53,960 nucleotides of DNA from assembly GCA_013306675.1 (NCBI GenBank), contig JABLUY010000005.1:322692-376651 (forward strand), in the 5' to 3' direction. Positions 10,903 to 20,654 of the stretch are shown piece after piece. How positions within the stretch are numbered: position 1 is the stretch's first letter; each line of letters begins with the position of its first letter. The notes under the pieces are model-generated. The model searched no databases. It saw only the letters and a list, made by a program, of their open reading frames with translations, and was not told the DNA's origin. A program made the position numbers and the translations under genes. The stretch comes from Thraustochytrium sp. TN22. Taxonomy: Eukaryota > Sar > Bigyra > Thraustochytrida > Thraustochytriidae.

Positions 10903-12444
10903 TCATGTTTGCTCGGACTGCACAGGTTCTTTTTCCTCCCCTTTGCTCGTACTGCTTAAGCGTTCTCTCTTGCCTTCGTTCGGACTGCTTGGCGTCTTCC
11001 TCGCATCCCTGGTCGTGCTACTCCCACTACTATTTCTACTGTTGTTCAGCTTCACGCGCTCTCCGCTGCCCTTGTGCAAAGTGGGCAGTACCTTGGCGTC
11101 AAGCGCGAGCTTGACCTCGTCCATTTCAGGGACCTCATCACCAAAAGCCTGGAGCAGCTGGAGGCCCACGCCATGCTCGACCATCACCGCAGGATCGTTG
11201 ACTTGGGTTGCCACGAGATGTCTTGCGGATCGCATGAGCCTTCGAGCCACGCGAGCGTGTTCGTTGCGCAGCCACTCCTGATGATCTGCGTCGAGAAGTG
11301 GGTTCTCGCAGGCCTGCAGAAAGCATGCCGAGCCTGGGTAGAGTGCGCATTCCTTATCAGCGGGCAAAGAAGACCTCGGTGCGCCTGGATCACGGCGCAT
11401 GCGCAGAAAGGTGCGCACTGAGGGCTTGTGATGAGGCTGGTCCTGTGCGATGGTGCAGACGAAGGGGCCGCTCTCTTGCGCCGCCGCGCTCATGTCGTTT
11501 GCGCCGGCCCCGTCGCGAGGAAAGAATTGAAATACAGCTTCCGCGGGCGCCTGGTCCGAGGCAGCCTCGTCGCTCGTGCTGCCGGGCTCGACGTGACGAT
11601 GAGGAGCTGTGCGCAAGGTCGCTGCCAAGGAGGAGAAAAAGCGCTGGCGGGAGGGGCAATCGCCCAGGAAGTGGATGGCGGCGACGCTGAGTGCCCAGTC
11701 AAAGCTGGCCTCGCGGAAGGGCAAGCCCTGCGACATGTCCGCCAAGACGGTGTCCGCGTAAGCTGGAGGCACGAGCGCCAGCATGGCCGGAGCAAGGTCG
11801 GTCCCGATGACAAAGGTATTGGGGCGCGCCTCGCGGACGGCGGCAACGCAGAGGCCAGAGCCGCAGCCGACGTCCAGGACCAGATCGGCGTCGGAGGCCG
11901 CGCGGGAGGGCGCAAGCAAGTCCAAGCATCTGCGCGTGAGGCGGCGCTGCGGAACCTGGTTCTTCTCCGTGTACTCTTTGGCGCGCTCCTCGTCGTAGTG
12001 CTCGCTCGCGGAGAAGCTGCTCTGCGCCTCGGCGTACCAGCGCCTGACGTCCACCAGGAGGTCGTCGAAGGAGTCGTACGGGCACGCGGGCGACTCGCGC
12101 AGCGCCTCTTGCGCCGCCTGCACGCGCTCGAGCGAGAGCTTGGGCCTCTTCGCCGAGAAGATGGTCCCGCTCGGGTCCGCGAAGGCCTGCAGCACCGTCT
12201 TGCCCTCGCCGCTGCCCTGGCGGCCCTCCTCCTCCTCGCCGTCCCTCGGCCTCTTGACGGACGCCCTGTTGCCCTTCTTGCGCGTGTTCACCGCGCGCAT
12301 CATCCAGTCCGCCACGGACCTCACATCGTTCACGCGCGCGACGTCCACCTCTCCGATGCTCCGCCTGCTCTCCTTCGCAAACGCCCTCAGCACCACCTCC
12401 TTGCGGCGCTGCGCCTGCTCGCGCTGCGGCTGCTGCGCGTCCAT
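10903..12444 (-). CDS. BUD23-like class I SAM-dependent methyltransferase
   Basis: A 513-residue protein. The central part has the SAM-binding motif [14 protein letters not shown], then [31 protein letters not shown] and [10 protein letters not shown]. The order and spacing match Bud23/WBSCR22, the enzyme that makes N7-methylguanosine in 18S rRNA during 40S maturation. It differs from Bud23 by an N-terminal extension of about 155 residues with Lys/Arg-rich nuclear-localisation-like stretches, and by insertions after the methyltransferase core. The C-terminal 60 residues are Ser/Lys/Glu-rich as expected of an RNA-binding tail. Another rRNA or small-molecule methyltransferase is possible. It is divergent from TOM40 with a 402-bp shared upstream region. 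Confidence 0.72.
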   Translation of the reverse strand: MDAQQPQREQAQRRKEVVLRAFAKESRRSIGEVDVARVNDVRSVADWMMRAVNTRKKGNRASVKRPRDGEEEEGRQGSGEGKTVLQAFADPSGTIFSAKRPKLSLERVQAAQEALRESPACPYDSFDDLLVDVRRWYAEAQSSFSASEHYDEERAKEYTEKNQVPQRRLTRRCLDLLAPSRAASDADLVLDVGCGSGLCVAAVREARPNTFVIGTDLAPAMLALVPPAYADTVLADMSQGLPFREASFDWALSVAAIHFLGDCPSRQRFFSSLAATLRTAPHRHVEPGSTSDEAASDQAPAEAVFQFFPRDGAGANDMSAAAQESGPFVCTIAQDQPHHKPSVRTFLRMRRDPGAPRSSLPADKECALYPGSACFLQACENPLLDADHQEWLRNEHARVARRLMRSARHLVATQVNDPAVMVEHGVGLQLLQAFGDEVPEMDEVKLALDAKVLPTLHKGSGERVKLNNSRNSSGSSTTRDARKTPSSPNEGKRERLSSTSKGEEKEPVQSEQT

Positions 12445-12846
12445 CTCCGCGGCCAGCCCCCGCTCCCCGCCCGCGCGCGCTCCTCAGGCAGGCGCCCGGC
12501 CGCCCGCCAGCGCCGCGGGCGCTCTGCTCTGCAGCCGGGCCTCGCCTCGGGCCCGCCCCGCCCCGCCCCGCCCCGCCCGCCCGGCCTCGCCGCGCCGCCG
12601 CCTCGCCGCGCGCCGTGCGTCAGACCCGGCGCGGCGCCATTCGCGGCGGCGCGCGGCGCGGCGAGTCCGGCGCGGCGGGGCGCCGGAGAAGCGGTGGCGG
12701 AGATCGCGAGAAGGCGCGGAGGAGGAAGGCGACTGGGAGGAGGAGCGGGAGGAGGAGACAAGCGAGAAAGAAAGAAGGAAAGGCGGATCGCGCGGCGCGG
12801 CGCGAGCGGCAGCGGCGGCGGGCAGCGGCGGCAGCGGCGCGGCAGG
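12445..12846. promoter_or_regulatory. Divergent promoter region BUD23-like / TOM40
   Basis: A 402-bp, extremely GC-rich head-to-head gap with a CCCCG pentamer run near 12555-12580. No gene. It must hold both promoters. Confidence 0.55.
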
Positions 12847-13959
12847 ATGTGGGCGTGGAGCGAGGGCCTGCGGTGGGGCCTGGCGGACGGCCTGTTCCGC
12901 GTGGGCGACTGCGCGAGCGCGGCGCCGGGCATGACGCCGGTGGACGCGCTGCCCGCGGGCAGCGGCGACGCGGCCGCGGCGGCCGCGGCGGCCGCGGCCG
13001 CCAAGGCGCGCCAGGCGCGCGACGCAGGCGAGGCCATCGGCACGGCGGCCGCGCCGTCGGCGGCCGAGCAGATGCGCGCGGAGGAGGCGCGCCGCGCGGC
13101 GCTCGGCGCGCCGGCCGGCGCCGCCGCGGCGCGCACCAACCCGGGCGCCTTCGACAAGGCGGACTCGGACGCCAAGCGCGTGCTCAACCCGGACGTGATT
13201 GAGGGCCTCAAGATCGTGGTGCAGAAGCCGCTGAGCCAGCGCTTCCAGTCGTCGCACGAGTTCATGCTGGGCGGCTCGGGCCAGCAGCCCAACAGCTACC
13301 ACTTCGGCGCGACCTGCTCGCCCTTCGAGGGCGACGGCACCCTGCTCATGGCGCGCGTCAACCCGGCTGGCCAGGTTGATGCCCAGGTGCACCACAACCT
13401 GACGCCCAACGTGCAGACGCGCCTCATCGCCTCGCTCGGCTCGGACGCCTCGCGCGGCGTCGTGCAGGCCGAGGCGGAGTTCAAGGGCGCCGACTACACC
13501 GGCACCATCAAGGCCTCGCAGGGCCCGTACATCGGGTTCTCCTACTTTCAGGCCGTCACGGCCAACCTGGCCATGGGCGGCGAGGGCTTTTACCATCACT
13601 CCCAGGGCATGGCGCACGTGCTCGCGCGCGCCAAGTACCACGACGACGACCAGGTCGCCACGGCCACGCTTACCACTCTTAACACCGTCTCGGCTAACTA
13701 CGTTCGCAAGGTCAACCAGCGCGTCAACCTTGCGGCCGAGATCGAGGTCAACCTCGCCAACCACGACTCCATCGCCAACATCGGCTGGGAGTTCAACCTG
13801 CGCCAGAGCCGCGTCACTGGCTCCTACGCGCTCGACGGCAGCACCGTCGCCGCGTCCGTCGTCCAGCACGTTGACCACGCCTTTGCCATCTTCTTCAACG
13901 CCATCCTTGACCATTCCAAGGACACGCACCGTGTCGGCTACGGCATCCAGATCGGATAA
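12847..13959 (+). CDS. TOM40: Mitochondrial import pore TOM40
   Basis: A 370-residue member of the eukaryotic porin-3 family forming the outer-membrane protein import channel. The first 110 residues are Ala/Arg-rich with an Ala run (residues about 43-52). The remainder is a beta-barrel with the alternating pattern of membrane strands: [59 protein letters not shown], and the closing strand [10 protein letters not shown] that forms the beta-signal read by the SAM complex. The start at 12847 is the first ATG after a stop-free leader; the frame is open much further upstream but that part is antisense to the BUD23-like gene. No intron. Confidence 0.93.
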   Translation: MWAWSEGLRWGLADGLFRVGDCASAAPGMTPVDALPAGSGDAAAAAAAAAAAKARQARDAGEAIGTAAAPSAAEQMRAEEARRAALGAPAGAAAARTNPGAFDKADSDAKRVLNPDVIEGLKIVVQKPLSQRFQSSHEFMLGGSGQQPNSYHFGATCSPFEGDGTLLMARVNPAGQVDAQVHHNLTPNVQTRLIASLGSDASRGVVQAEAEFKGADYTGTIKASQGPYIGFSYFQAVTANLAMGGEGFYHHSQGMAHVLARAKYHDDDQVATATLTTLNTVSANYVRKVNQRVNLAAEIEVNLANHDSIANIGWEFNLRQSRVTGSYALDGSTVAASVVQHVDHAFAIFFNAILDHSKDTHRVGYGIQIG

Positions 13960-14267
13960 GCTAGAGATAGCCGCCACTCAACCACCACCCTTTTACGCCT
14001 TTACCGCGCTCGATAGCTGCAAGAACAAACTCGAAGAAACTACTACTGGTACCAGCGTATTGCTCCTCCCTAGCTAGCCCCCTTTCAACCACACAACCAC
14101 CACCGTTACCACCACCAAGCCCATGATACCACACATCAAAAAGAAGCAGGAAACTGCACTCATGACTCGCTGTCAGCACCCACACATTACACACGCATAC
14201 AGCAGCAGCACACCAGACACAGGCGGCAAGACAGGCCATGCACGCACGCCTCGTCGGCGCGATCGCT
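13960..14267. other. Convergent 3' region TOM40 / Sec14-like
   Basis: 308 bp rich in CCACCA-type and A-rich stretches (14085-14215), the 3' untranslated ends of the two genes. No gene is seen. Confidence 0.55.
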
Positions 14268-15254
14268 TCACTTCGCATCGCTTGCAGCGCCGCTCAGGCG
14301 ACTCAGCCGCTTCGACAGCGACTTGCGCAGGGACAGCCGCGGCGCCGGGGCGCCCTCCGCCTCGTCGAGGGCGAGCGGCTCGTCAAGGTCAAGCGCCTCG
14401 TCGGGATCCACTTCCGCATCCGCCTCCTCGACGCTCACCTCGGCCAAATCCTCGGCCGTGATCGGCCCGCCGCGCACGATCCGGGCCTGCGAGTCGCCAC
14501 CCAGCGCCGCCGGAATGCTCTCCCGCGGGATGTCCTCCAGCAGCTTGTCCAGCATGTCGTCGCCCTGCAGGACCTGCACCTTGCTCAGCGTGTTCTCCGC
14601 CAGGTTCGAGCTCATCGACTTGTACATGCGCTCGAACGTCCGGTGCACGCGCACGAAGAGGATGCGGTGGTAGGTCTCCGGGAAGAAGGGGTCCGCGATC
14701 TTGCCCATGGCCTTGACGAACTGCACCACGCTCGACAGCCAGCGCGTCACATTCTTGAGCGAGAACGCCGTGCGCCCGCTGTCCGAGCCCAGGTCCACAA
14801 TCATGACCGCCTCGCCGCGCGGGTTGTCGCGCAGCGCCGCCTCCATCAAAAACACGTTGTGCCGCACCAGCGCGTCCATGCCGGCGTGCTTGATCAGCTG
14901 CGGGAAGTCCACCAGCGCTAGCCGGAAGTAGTGGATCGGCCTGCCCTCCAGGTCCGCGCCCGCCACGCACATGGGCCAGTGCCTCCGCACCAGGCGCGCC
15001 GCCGGCGACTTATCGCGCGGCCACGTCTCCAGGATTTCATTCGTCCCAAACTCCTCGCGCCACTTGGCGCACGCCTTGAGCAGCTTCACCACCTTGCGCA
15101 CCTTGAGCTGGTGCCCGCGCAGGAACCGCAGGTACGTCAGCTCGCCCGCCTCCTCCAGCAGCCACTGCCTCCCCGGCACCCCGGCGGGCAGCGCCTGCAG
15201 CTCGCCCACGAGCGCCGCCAGCGCCGCCTCCTCTTCCGGCCCGGCCACCGCCAT
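14268..15254 (-). CDS. Sec14-like CRAL-TRIO domain protein
   Basis: A 328-residue lipid-transfer-type protein. Residues about 25-70 form the CRAL-TRIO-N helical region (TYLRFLRGHQLKVRKVVKLLKACAKWRE). The lipid-binding domain follows at about 90-250, with GRPIHYFRL, VMIVDLGSDSG, FSLKNV, the gate-helix region DPFFPETYHRILFVRV and the FERMYKSMSSNLAENTLSKV end. These proteins bind and exchange phosphatidylinositol or other hydrophobic ligands between membranes. The acidic tail (residues 270-300) and the final basic Ser/Arg segment SLRKSLSKRLSRLSG are not part of the family core and may mediate localisation. No intron. Confidence 0.92.
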   Translation of the reverse strand: MAVAGPEEEAALAALVGELQALPAGVPGRQWLLEEAGELTYLRFLRGHQLKVRKVVKLLKACAKWREEFGTNEILETWPRDKSPAARLVRRHWPMCVAGADLEGRPIHYFRLALVDFPQLIKHAGMDALVRHNVFLMEAALRDNPRGEAVMIVDLGSDSGRTAFSLKNVTRWLSSVVQFVKAMGKIADPFFPETYHRILFVRVHRTFERMYKSMSSNLAENTLSKVQVLQGDDMLDKLLEDIPRESIPAALGGDSQARIVRGGPITAEDLAEVSVEEADAEVDPDEALDLDEPLALDEAEGAPAPRLSLRKSLSKRLSRLSGAASDAK

Positions 15255-15651
15255 CCTCCCGCCGCGCCCCCGCCACCGCTGCGCTCCGCCGCTGCGCCCC
15301 TCCGCCGCCGCCGCGCGCGTGCTCGCCCGCTTCGATTTCTGCTAGACCAGGCCAGACGAGACCGCCGCGTGCACGTGCACGTGGCGCTTCTCACTCGCCT
15401 TGCTCACAGTCAAGAAGAAGAAGGGCAGGAAGGGCACGGCGCGCGCCCGTGGCCGGCCTCAGCTGCGCGGGCTGGCTGCCAGAACAGAACCGAGCCTGCG
15501 GCGGCGGGCTGCGGCGGGCTGCGCGCCGCGCGGCTCGCGTGCCTGGCTCGCCTCGCGGGAGCAGGCAGCTGCACGCCCGGCGCGAGGAGGCGAGCCGAGC
15601 CAAGGCCGAGGCAGAAGTCGGCGGCAGACAGACCGCCTTCACTCCTGCAAG

Positions 15652-15682
<31 letters not shown>

Positions 15683-15758
15683 GCGCCCTCGTCCTCGCCG
15701 AGGCTTGCGTGCGTGCGTGCCTGCGTGCCTGCGTGCCTGCTTGCAGCGCTTGCGCGGC
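15255..15758. promoter_or_regulatory. Divergent promoter region Sec14-like / BAHD gene
   Basis: 504 bp between head-to-head genes. A CTCGTC hexamer run occupies about 15652-15700 and a GCGTGCCT run 15712-15742, directly before the BAHD start codon. No gene. Confidence 0.55.
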
Positions 15759-17300
15759 ATGGCGCTCTGGAACGGCGAGGTCGCTGCAGAGCGAGCGGCG
15801 CCCGCTGGCGGCAGAGAGGGGGACGAGACCAGCGCCGTGGCGGCGCTGGACGGCGCGGATATCGTCACGGCGCAATTCCCCAACGGCGTGGAGCTCGAGC
15901 TGCGCGGCGCAGAGAACCTGCATGGCGAGGCGGGCGCGGAGAAGCTGCGGCGCGGACTGGCCCTGGCGCTGGGCTGCTTCCCGCTGGCGGGCGCCCGCGT
16001 CGTGGCCGATGACGAGTCGGACGAGCGCACCTGGCGGCTCGAGGCGCGCCCCGGGCACTGCGCAGCGCCGCTGCGTGTCTACGCGCAAGACGAAACGCTT
16101 CAGGTCCCGCACCTCCCCGTGCCTGGCCAAAAGGACGCCAGCGTCTTCGGGTCGCGCGTGCTGAGCGCCGCGGCCCAGGTTCGCAAGGACGACCAAGGCA
16201 TCTGCACGGCGCGCATTGTGGCGGTGGGCTGCCACTATCTCTTCGACGCAACGACCATGTGCCACTTTTTGAACCTATGGTCTGCATGCACAATGGCGCA
16301 CACGCTTGAGGACGTGCAAGCCGCGGCGCGGGCGTGGCCGCTGCACAAGGCGCGCGAGGCGCCCATGGTGGAGCCCACCGGGGCCGACGAGGAGGCGCGA
16401 CTGTGCCGTGAGCTCGGCTTTGCGGCGCACCCGAGCGACGCAGCAGCCAACGAGCGCTTCGACACTGCCTTTGCAGAGGCCTGCGAGCAAGCCGCGCGCT
16501 CCGTGCCCACCGCAGACCGCGTGGTGGACTTGAGCGCCGAGGACGTCGAGGCACTCAAGGCCTTTGTGAGTGACCACTGCCTGGCAACGGGCGCCTGGGC
16601 GTCCACGCACGAAATTTTTGTCGCGGTGGTGGTACGCGCGCTCGCGGACACGGCAGTGGACGCCGACGGCGAGACGTGCGAGGTGCACTTCGGGCAGGTG
16701 GTCAACCTGCGCGGGCGGTCGACCTTCTTTCCGGACGCGTTTTGCGCCGGGAACCCGATCGTGCGTGCCAAGTGCGCCGTGAGGCTGCGCGAGCGGCGCG
16801 AGCGATCCGAGGCAGACTGGCTGGGCGAGGCCCTGGCCCGCGTGCACGAGCAGATGCGGGCGGCCGTGGCCCAGGAGCGCATCGACCTGGAATTCCGCCT
16901 GAATGCGAGTCTCTTGGCGCACGGGCGCGCCAAGGAGGCGTGCATGAGCCGGCCGTTCTCGGACGTCTTTCACCGCGAAGGCGTGCTCTTCAACTCATGG
17001 GTGGTGGGGCCGTGGTTTCGCGCAAACTTTGGCGCGGACGTCGTCGCTTCCGTGCAAGAGCCCGCCGGCACGGGCCACAAGGTGCTCCCGCACCTGGCAC
17101 TGGTGCTGCCGCTAGACGAGCGCGGCGGGCGGCGGCTCGTGTTTAACTTGGCGACAGCGACTCGCCACGCCGCGGTGCTTGCGCTCTTGGAGACGGCCCT
17201 GCGAGCAGCCGGGCGGCCTGCCTGGCGTGTCCAGGCGCGGCCGCCTGACGCTGTGGGTGCCACATCGCGGAGCGAGCAAGTAGAAGAAGCAGTACAATAG
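15759..17300 (+). CDS. BAHD-like (HXXXD) acyltransferase
   Basis: A 513-residue protein of the CoA-dependent acyltransferase superfamily. The catalytic HXXXD motif is HYLFD, His159 to Asp163, followed by the hydrophobic helix CHFLNLWSA as in plant BAHD enzymes. The second half carries the expected NLRGRSTFFPDAFCAGNPI segment, equivalent to the NxRxR region near the channel. The DFGWG structural motif of plant enzymes is not conserved; the corresponding region reads SWVVGPWFRANFGAD. It should transfer an acyl group from acyl-CoA to an alcohol or amine; substrate unknown. No signal peptide. The last 27 codons and 3' flank are duplicated 325 bp downstream. Confidence 0.82.
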   Translation: MALWNGEVAAERAAPAGGREGDETSAVAALDGADIVTAQFPNGVELELRGAENLHGEAGAEKLRRGLALALGCFPLAGARVVADDESDERTWRLEARPGHCAAPLRVYAQDETLQVPHLPVPGQKDASVFGSRVLSAAAQVRKDDQGICTARIVAVGCHYLFDATTMCHFLNLWSACTMAHTLEDVQAAARAWPLHKAREAPMVEPTGADEEARLCRELGFAAHPSDAAANERFDTAFAEACEQAARSVPTADRVVDLSAEDVEALKAFVSDHCLATGAWASTHEIFVAVVVRALADTAVDADGETCEVHFGQVVNLRGRSTFFPDAFCAGNPIVRAKCAVRLRERRERSEADWLGEALARVHEQMRAAVAQERIDLEFRLNASLLAHGRAKEACMSRPFSDVFHREGVLFNSWVVGPWFRANFGADVVASVQEPAGTGHKVLPHLALVLPLDERGGRRLVFNLATATRHAAVLALLETALRAAGRPAWRVQARPPDAVGATSRSEQVEEAVQ

Positions 17301-17338
17301 CAGAGCATTGTGCGTGTGCGAAAGACGGGATCGGTCAG

Positions 17339-17541
17339 TCAAAGGATGAGGTTCCCGGAGTGCTCGTAGGAGGCGTTGATCTTCTTGAGCGCGTTGATGT
17401 GGGCCGCGGTGCGGAGGTTGCAGCCGTGCGTGCGGGAGGTCTCCATAGTCTTCTCGCAGGCGGTGGTCATGGTCTTCTCGCAGGCGGTGGTCATGGTTTC
17501 CTCGAGGCCGGAGCGCACAATATCGAGCTCGCTGGGGCCCG
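17339..17541 (-). pseudogene. Truncated duplicate of the GDH C-terminus
   Basis: Reads as the last 59 or so residues of the neighbouring glutamate dehydrogenase, from the PSELDIVRSGLE segment to the stop. It has an eight-residue in-frame tandem insertion (EKTMTTAC-type unit repeated) and substitutions Tyr to His, Asp to Asn and Phe to Ile near the end. It has no start, no catalytic domain and lies exactly between the BAHD stop and the duplicated BAHD tail, so it is a by-product of the tandem duplication. Confidence 0.93.
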
Positions 17542-17543
17542 CT

Positions 17544-17625
17544 TGCCTGGCGGGTCTAGGCGCGGCGGCCTGACGCTGTGAGTGCCACACCGCGGAGCGA
17601 GCAAGTAGAAGAAGCAGTACAATAG
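17544..17625 (+). pseudogene. Truncated duplicate of the BAHD gene 3' end
   Basis: Copies the last 27 codons of the acyltransferase. The original reading frame is lost at the start of the copy by point changes, and a stop occurs early in the equivalent frame. It has no independent start and is best viewed as a remnant. Confidence 0.85.
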
Positions 17626-17663
17626 CAGAGCATTATGCATGTGCGAAAGACGGGATCGGTCAG

Positions 17664-19527
17664 TCAAAGGAAGAGGTCCCCAGAGTGCTCGTAGGATGCG
17701 TTGATCTTCTTGAGCGCGTTGATGTAGGCTGCGGTGCGGAGGTTGCAGCCGTGCGTGCGGGAGGTCTCCATAGTCTCCTCGCAGGCGGTGGTCATGGTTT
17801 CCTCGAGGCCGGAGCGCACAATGTCGAGCTCGCTGGGGCCCTTGATGACGTTGCGGCGCGTGTGCTCGGGCAGCTCAATGGGGCGGCCCTCGTAGGTCAT
17901 GGACTGAAGCATGAGGTCCTTGGACTGCTCCTCGAAGCGGCGCGTGAGGCGGCCGAAGCGGACGTGCGAGAGGTTTTTCAGCCACTCAAAGTAGGATACG
18001 GTGACGCCGCCCGCGTTGAGGATGAGGTCCGGCACGACGCTGATGCCGCGGCGCTCGAGCATGCTCTCGGCGGCCGGGGTGACCGGCCCGTTGGCCGCCT
18101 CGCAGACGAGCTTGGCCCGGATGCGCGCGGCGTTCTCGATGGTGATTTGCTTCTGAAAAGCGGCCGGGATAAGGACGTCGCACTCGAGTTCCAGGACCTT
18201 GGACACCTCATTGGAGCGGTAGACGCGCTCCGCGCCTGGGAAGCCGCGCAGCGAGTCGTTCTCCTTGACGTAGGCGAGCAGGTCGACCGGGTTGAAGCCC
18301 TGCGAAGAGAAGATCCCGCTGTTCATCTCGGAGACGCCAATGATGAGGCCGCCATTCTCGTAGATGTTCTTGGCGGCGAAGAAGCCGACGTTGCCGAAGC
18401 CCTGGATGACGAAGCGCTTCCCGGCAACGCCAGGCGTCATGCCGGAGCGCGTCATGAGGGAGCGCTGGTTCATAAATTCACGGATGCCATAGTACACGCC
18501 AAGACCGGTGGCCTCGAGGCGGCCGGCGATGCCGCCAAAGGCCGCGGGCTTGCCGGTGACACACGCGAAGGCGTTGACGTCGTTGTCGCCATAAATGGTG
18601 GCGTAGGTTTCGGCGATCCAGCTCATCTCCTTGGGGCCAGTGCCGAGGTCGGGCGCTGGCACGTCGATGGACGGCCCGAGAAACCCGGAGGATGCCAGCT
18701 CGCACGTGAAGCGGCGCGTGATACGCTCCAGCTCCTCTTCCGAGTAATCGTGCGGATTGATGCGAACGCCGCCCTTGGCACCGCCAAAGGGCACATTTAC
18801 GACGGCGCTCTTGTAGGTCATGAGCGCGGCGAGCGCCTCGATCTCCTGGAGGTCGACGGACTCGGAAAAGCGGATGCCACCCTTGAGCGGCGTGGCGTGC
18901 GAGTTGTGGTGCGCGCGGTAACCCATGATGACCTCAATGGTGCCGTCCGACCGGCGGAACGGAAAGGCCACGCGGTAGACAGCGTTGGACCCACGCATGA
19001 ACTCGAGCATGCCCGGGTCGATGTCCGTGTGCTGTGCGGCGCGATCAAAGAAGAGCTTGACCATCTCTAGGAAGCGCGGCTCCTGGCCCGCCTTGATGGG
19101 TTCGTCCAGGTCCGTCGGCTCGTTCTCGGGCCGGCCCACCGGGATGCCCACGCTCGGGTCGTCCACGTTCGGGATGTCCACGCGTTCGCCGCTGCCGAGC
19201 CAGAGTTCCTCCTTGAGCGAGGCGGCGCGCCGCATGTCCTCCCGCTTGGACGCCGCGGCGCCATCGTCCTGCCAGAGCGTCTCCGACAGCGACCCGACGC
19301 GCATCATGCGCGTCCACTTGCGCGACGATTGCCGCTGCGGCAGGAAGCGCTGCCCGGGCCGCGGGATGGCGCCGCTGCGACGCGCGGTAGCCGCAGGCGG
19401 CATGAGCGGCTCTTCCTCCTCCTCCTCCTCCTCCTCCTCGTCCTCCTCGTCCGGCTCTTCGTCCGGCGTCTCTGCATCGATCACGCGTCCGCCCGAATTG
19501 AGCGACGGTCGAGGCTTGCCCAGATTT

Positions 19528-19566
<39 letters not shown>

Positions 19567-19913
19567 GCGTCCCAGGCTCGGGCGCGTCGCTCCTTCTGTG
19601 AGCCGCCGCCGGGCGGCGGCGTCGCGCCGGGCGTCGCGCCGGGCGGCGCGCCTGGTAGCCGAACCTTCTTGCGGCGCTTCTTAAGCGAGGACAGCCGCAT
19701 GGCCTCCTCGTCGCCCTCGTCGTCGGGGCCGCCGTCGCTGCGGCCGCCGCCGCCATCGTAGCCGCCATTGTAGCCGCCCGCCGCGCTCGCCAGAGCGCGC
19801 CAGCTGCCGCTGCCGCTGCCGCCACCGCTGCCATGGCCGGCGCCGCGCCACGCCGGCCCGCGCACCGCCGCCGCGCGCCACGCCCGCGCGCCGGCCCGCG
19901 CGCCCAGCAGCAT
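17664..19913 (-). CDS. GDH: Mitochondrial-type glutamate dehydrogenase with long low-complexity N-terminus
   Basis: A 749-residue protein. The catalytic part (about residues 290-749) is animal-type hexameric GDH: PLKGGIRFSESVD and NVPFGGAKGGVRINP supply the substrate lysines, DVPAPDLGTG the catalytic Asp, and FVIQGFGNVGFFAAK the NAD(P) fold. It interconverts glutamate and 2-oxoglutarate plus ammonia. The extreme N-terminus is Arg/Ala-rich without acidic residues, as in a mitochondrial presequence. Residues about 50-230 are Gly-, Gln- (nine in a row) and Glu/Asp-rich and absent from normal GDHs. Either this is a true insertion or part belongs to an unrecognised intron; the frame is open throughout. 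Its 3' end is partly duplicated downstream. Confidence 0.93.
19534..19558 (+). repeat. CTG trinucleotide run (polyGln in GDH)
   Basis: Eight to nine CTG units on the plus strand encode the glutamine run in the GDH N-terminal region on the minus strand. A CCT/CTC run at 19411-19450 encodes the neighbouring polyglutamate. Confidence 0.85.
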
Positions 19914-20080
19914 GGCGCCCCGCGCGCGCGCGCGCGAGCGCTGCGCCGCGCCGCGACTCGACTTTGCCTGCCTCCTCCGCCGGCGCCGTCGTTGACGGGC
20001 GAGAACGAGATACCCGCGCCGCGGCCGACCTGCGCCTCGTGGACTCCAACTGCGAGCTCCACCTGGCCAGCGCCCCGGGC

Positions 20081-20111
<31 letters not shown>

Positions 20112-20608
20112 CCCTGCGCGCCTCGCGGCTCGACTTCGGGCGTCCAGCCTGAGCCATCCCCCTCAGGAGTTGCCCAGCATTGACTTGTGCATGGCGACGA
20201 TCATCTCGGGCAGCTGCACCGCCGCGAGGCACTCGCAGACCAGCTGCGACAATCAGTCACTCGTGCGTGCAGGGGCGAGCACTGCAGACGAATGCAGAGG
20301 AACAACAACGTGGAGAAGGCCTAGACTGCGAGCACGCGTCGGTCTCGAAGGAGAGGCGCTTGCGGGAACGGCCTTGCGAAGCTCCAGGCGCCTCCAGGCC
20401 GCACGGGCGCTGCCTCTCGAGCTTGTGCTGCTGCACAGAGGGCACTGGCAAGGCGCCTCTGCAAATCGCTGATTGCTAGACCATCTCGGACGCGCGTGCG
20501 TGCAGCGGGCGCGCGGCGGCGCGGCGCGGCACGGCGCGGCGCGGCACGGCGCGCGAGGGCGGCGCGAAGAAAGCCGCAGGCAGGCAGGCAAGCAGGCAGG
20601 CAGACAAG

Positions 20609-20640
<32 letters not shown>

Positions 20641-20654
20641 CGACGGGCAAAAGC
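19914..20654. promoter_or_regulatory. Divergent promoter region GDH / SETD9-like
   Basis: 741 bp between head-to-head genes. It contains a CT dinucleotide tract (20086-20115) and, immediately before the SETD9-like start, an AGGC tract. GGCGCGGCAC-type repeats lie at 20515-20560. No gene is supported. Confidence 0.55.
20578..20642 (+). repeat. AGGC tetranucleotide tract directly before the SETD9-like start codon
   Basis: About fifteen AGGC units, with a few AAGC and AGAC variants, end 12 nt before the ATG at 20655. The AGGC strand is the sense strand, so the tract is almost certainly in the 5' leader of the mRNA. Confidence 0.9.

Larger units (their letters stand above)
17219..17868. repeat. 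325-bp tandem duplication covering the 3' ends of the BAHD and GDH genes
   Basis: Copy 1 is about 17219-17543 and copy 2 about 17544-17868. Each holds the last codons of the BAHD gene, the short convergent spacer, and the last codons of GDH. Most positions are identical, for example the shared block GCGGAGCGAGCAAGTAGAAG. Copy 1 contains an additional 24-nt internal repeat. In the unduplicated state the two stop codons would have been only about 38 nt apart. Confidence 0.95.

Noticed and set aside
11428-12846. N-terminal extension of TOM40 reading frame by 473 codons
   Set aside because: It overlaps the BUD23-like gene in antisense and has no relation to TOM40; the family starts near 12847.
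12484-13977. 497-codon open frame antisense to TOM40
   Set aside because: Arg/Val/Leu-rich shadow with no domain; TOM40 on the other strand is clear.
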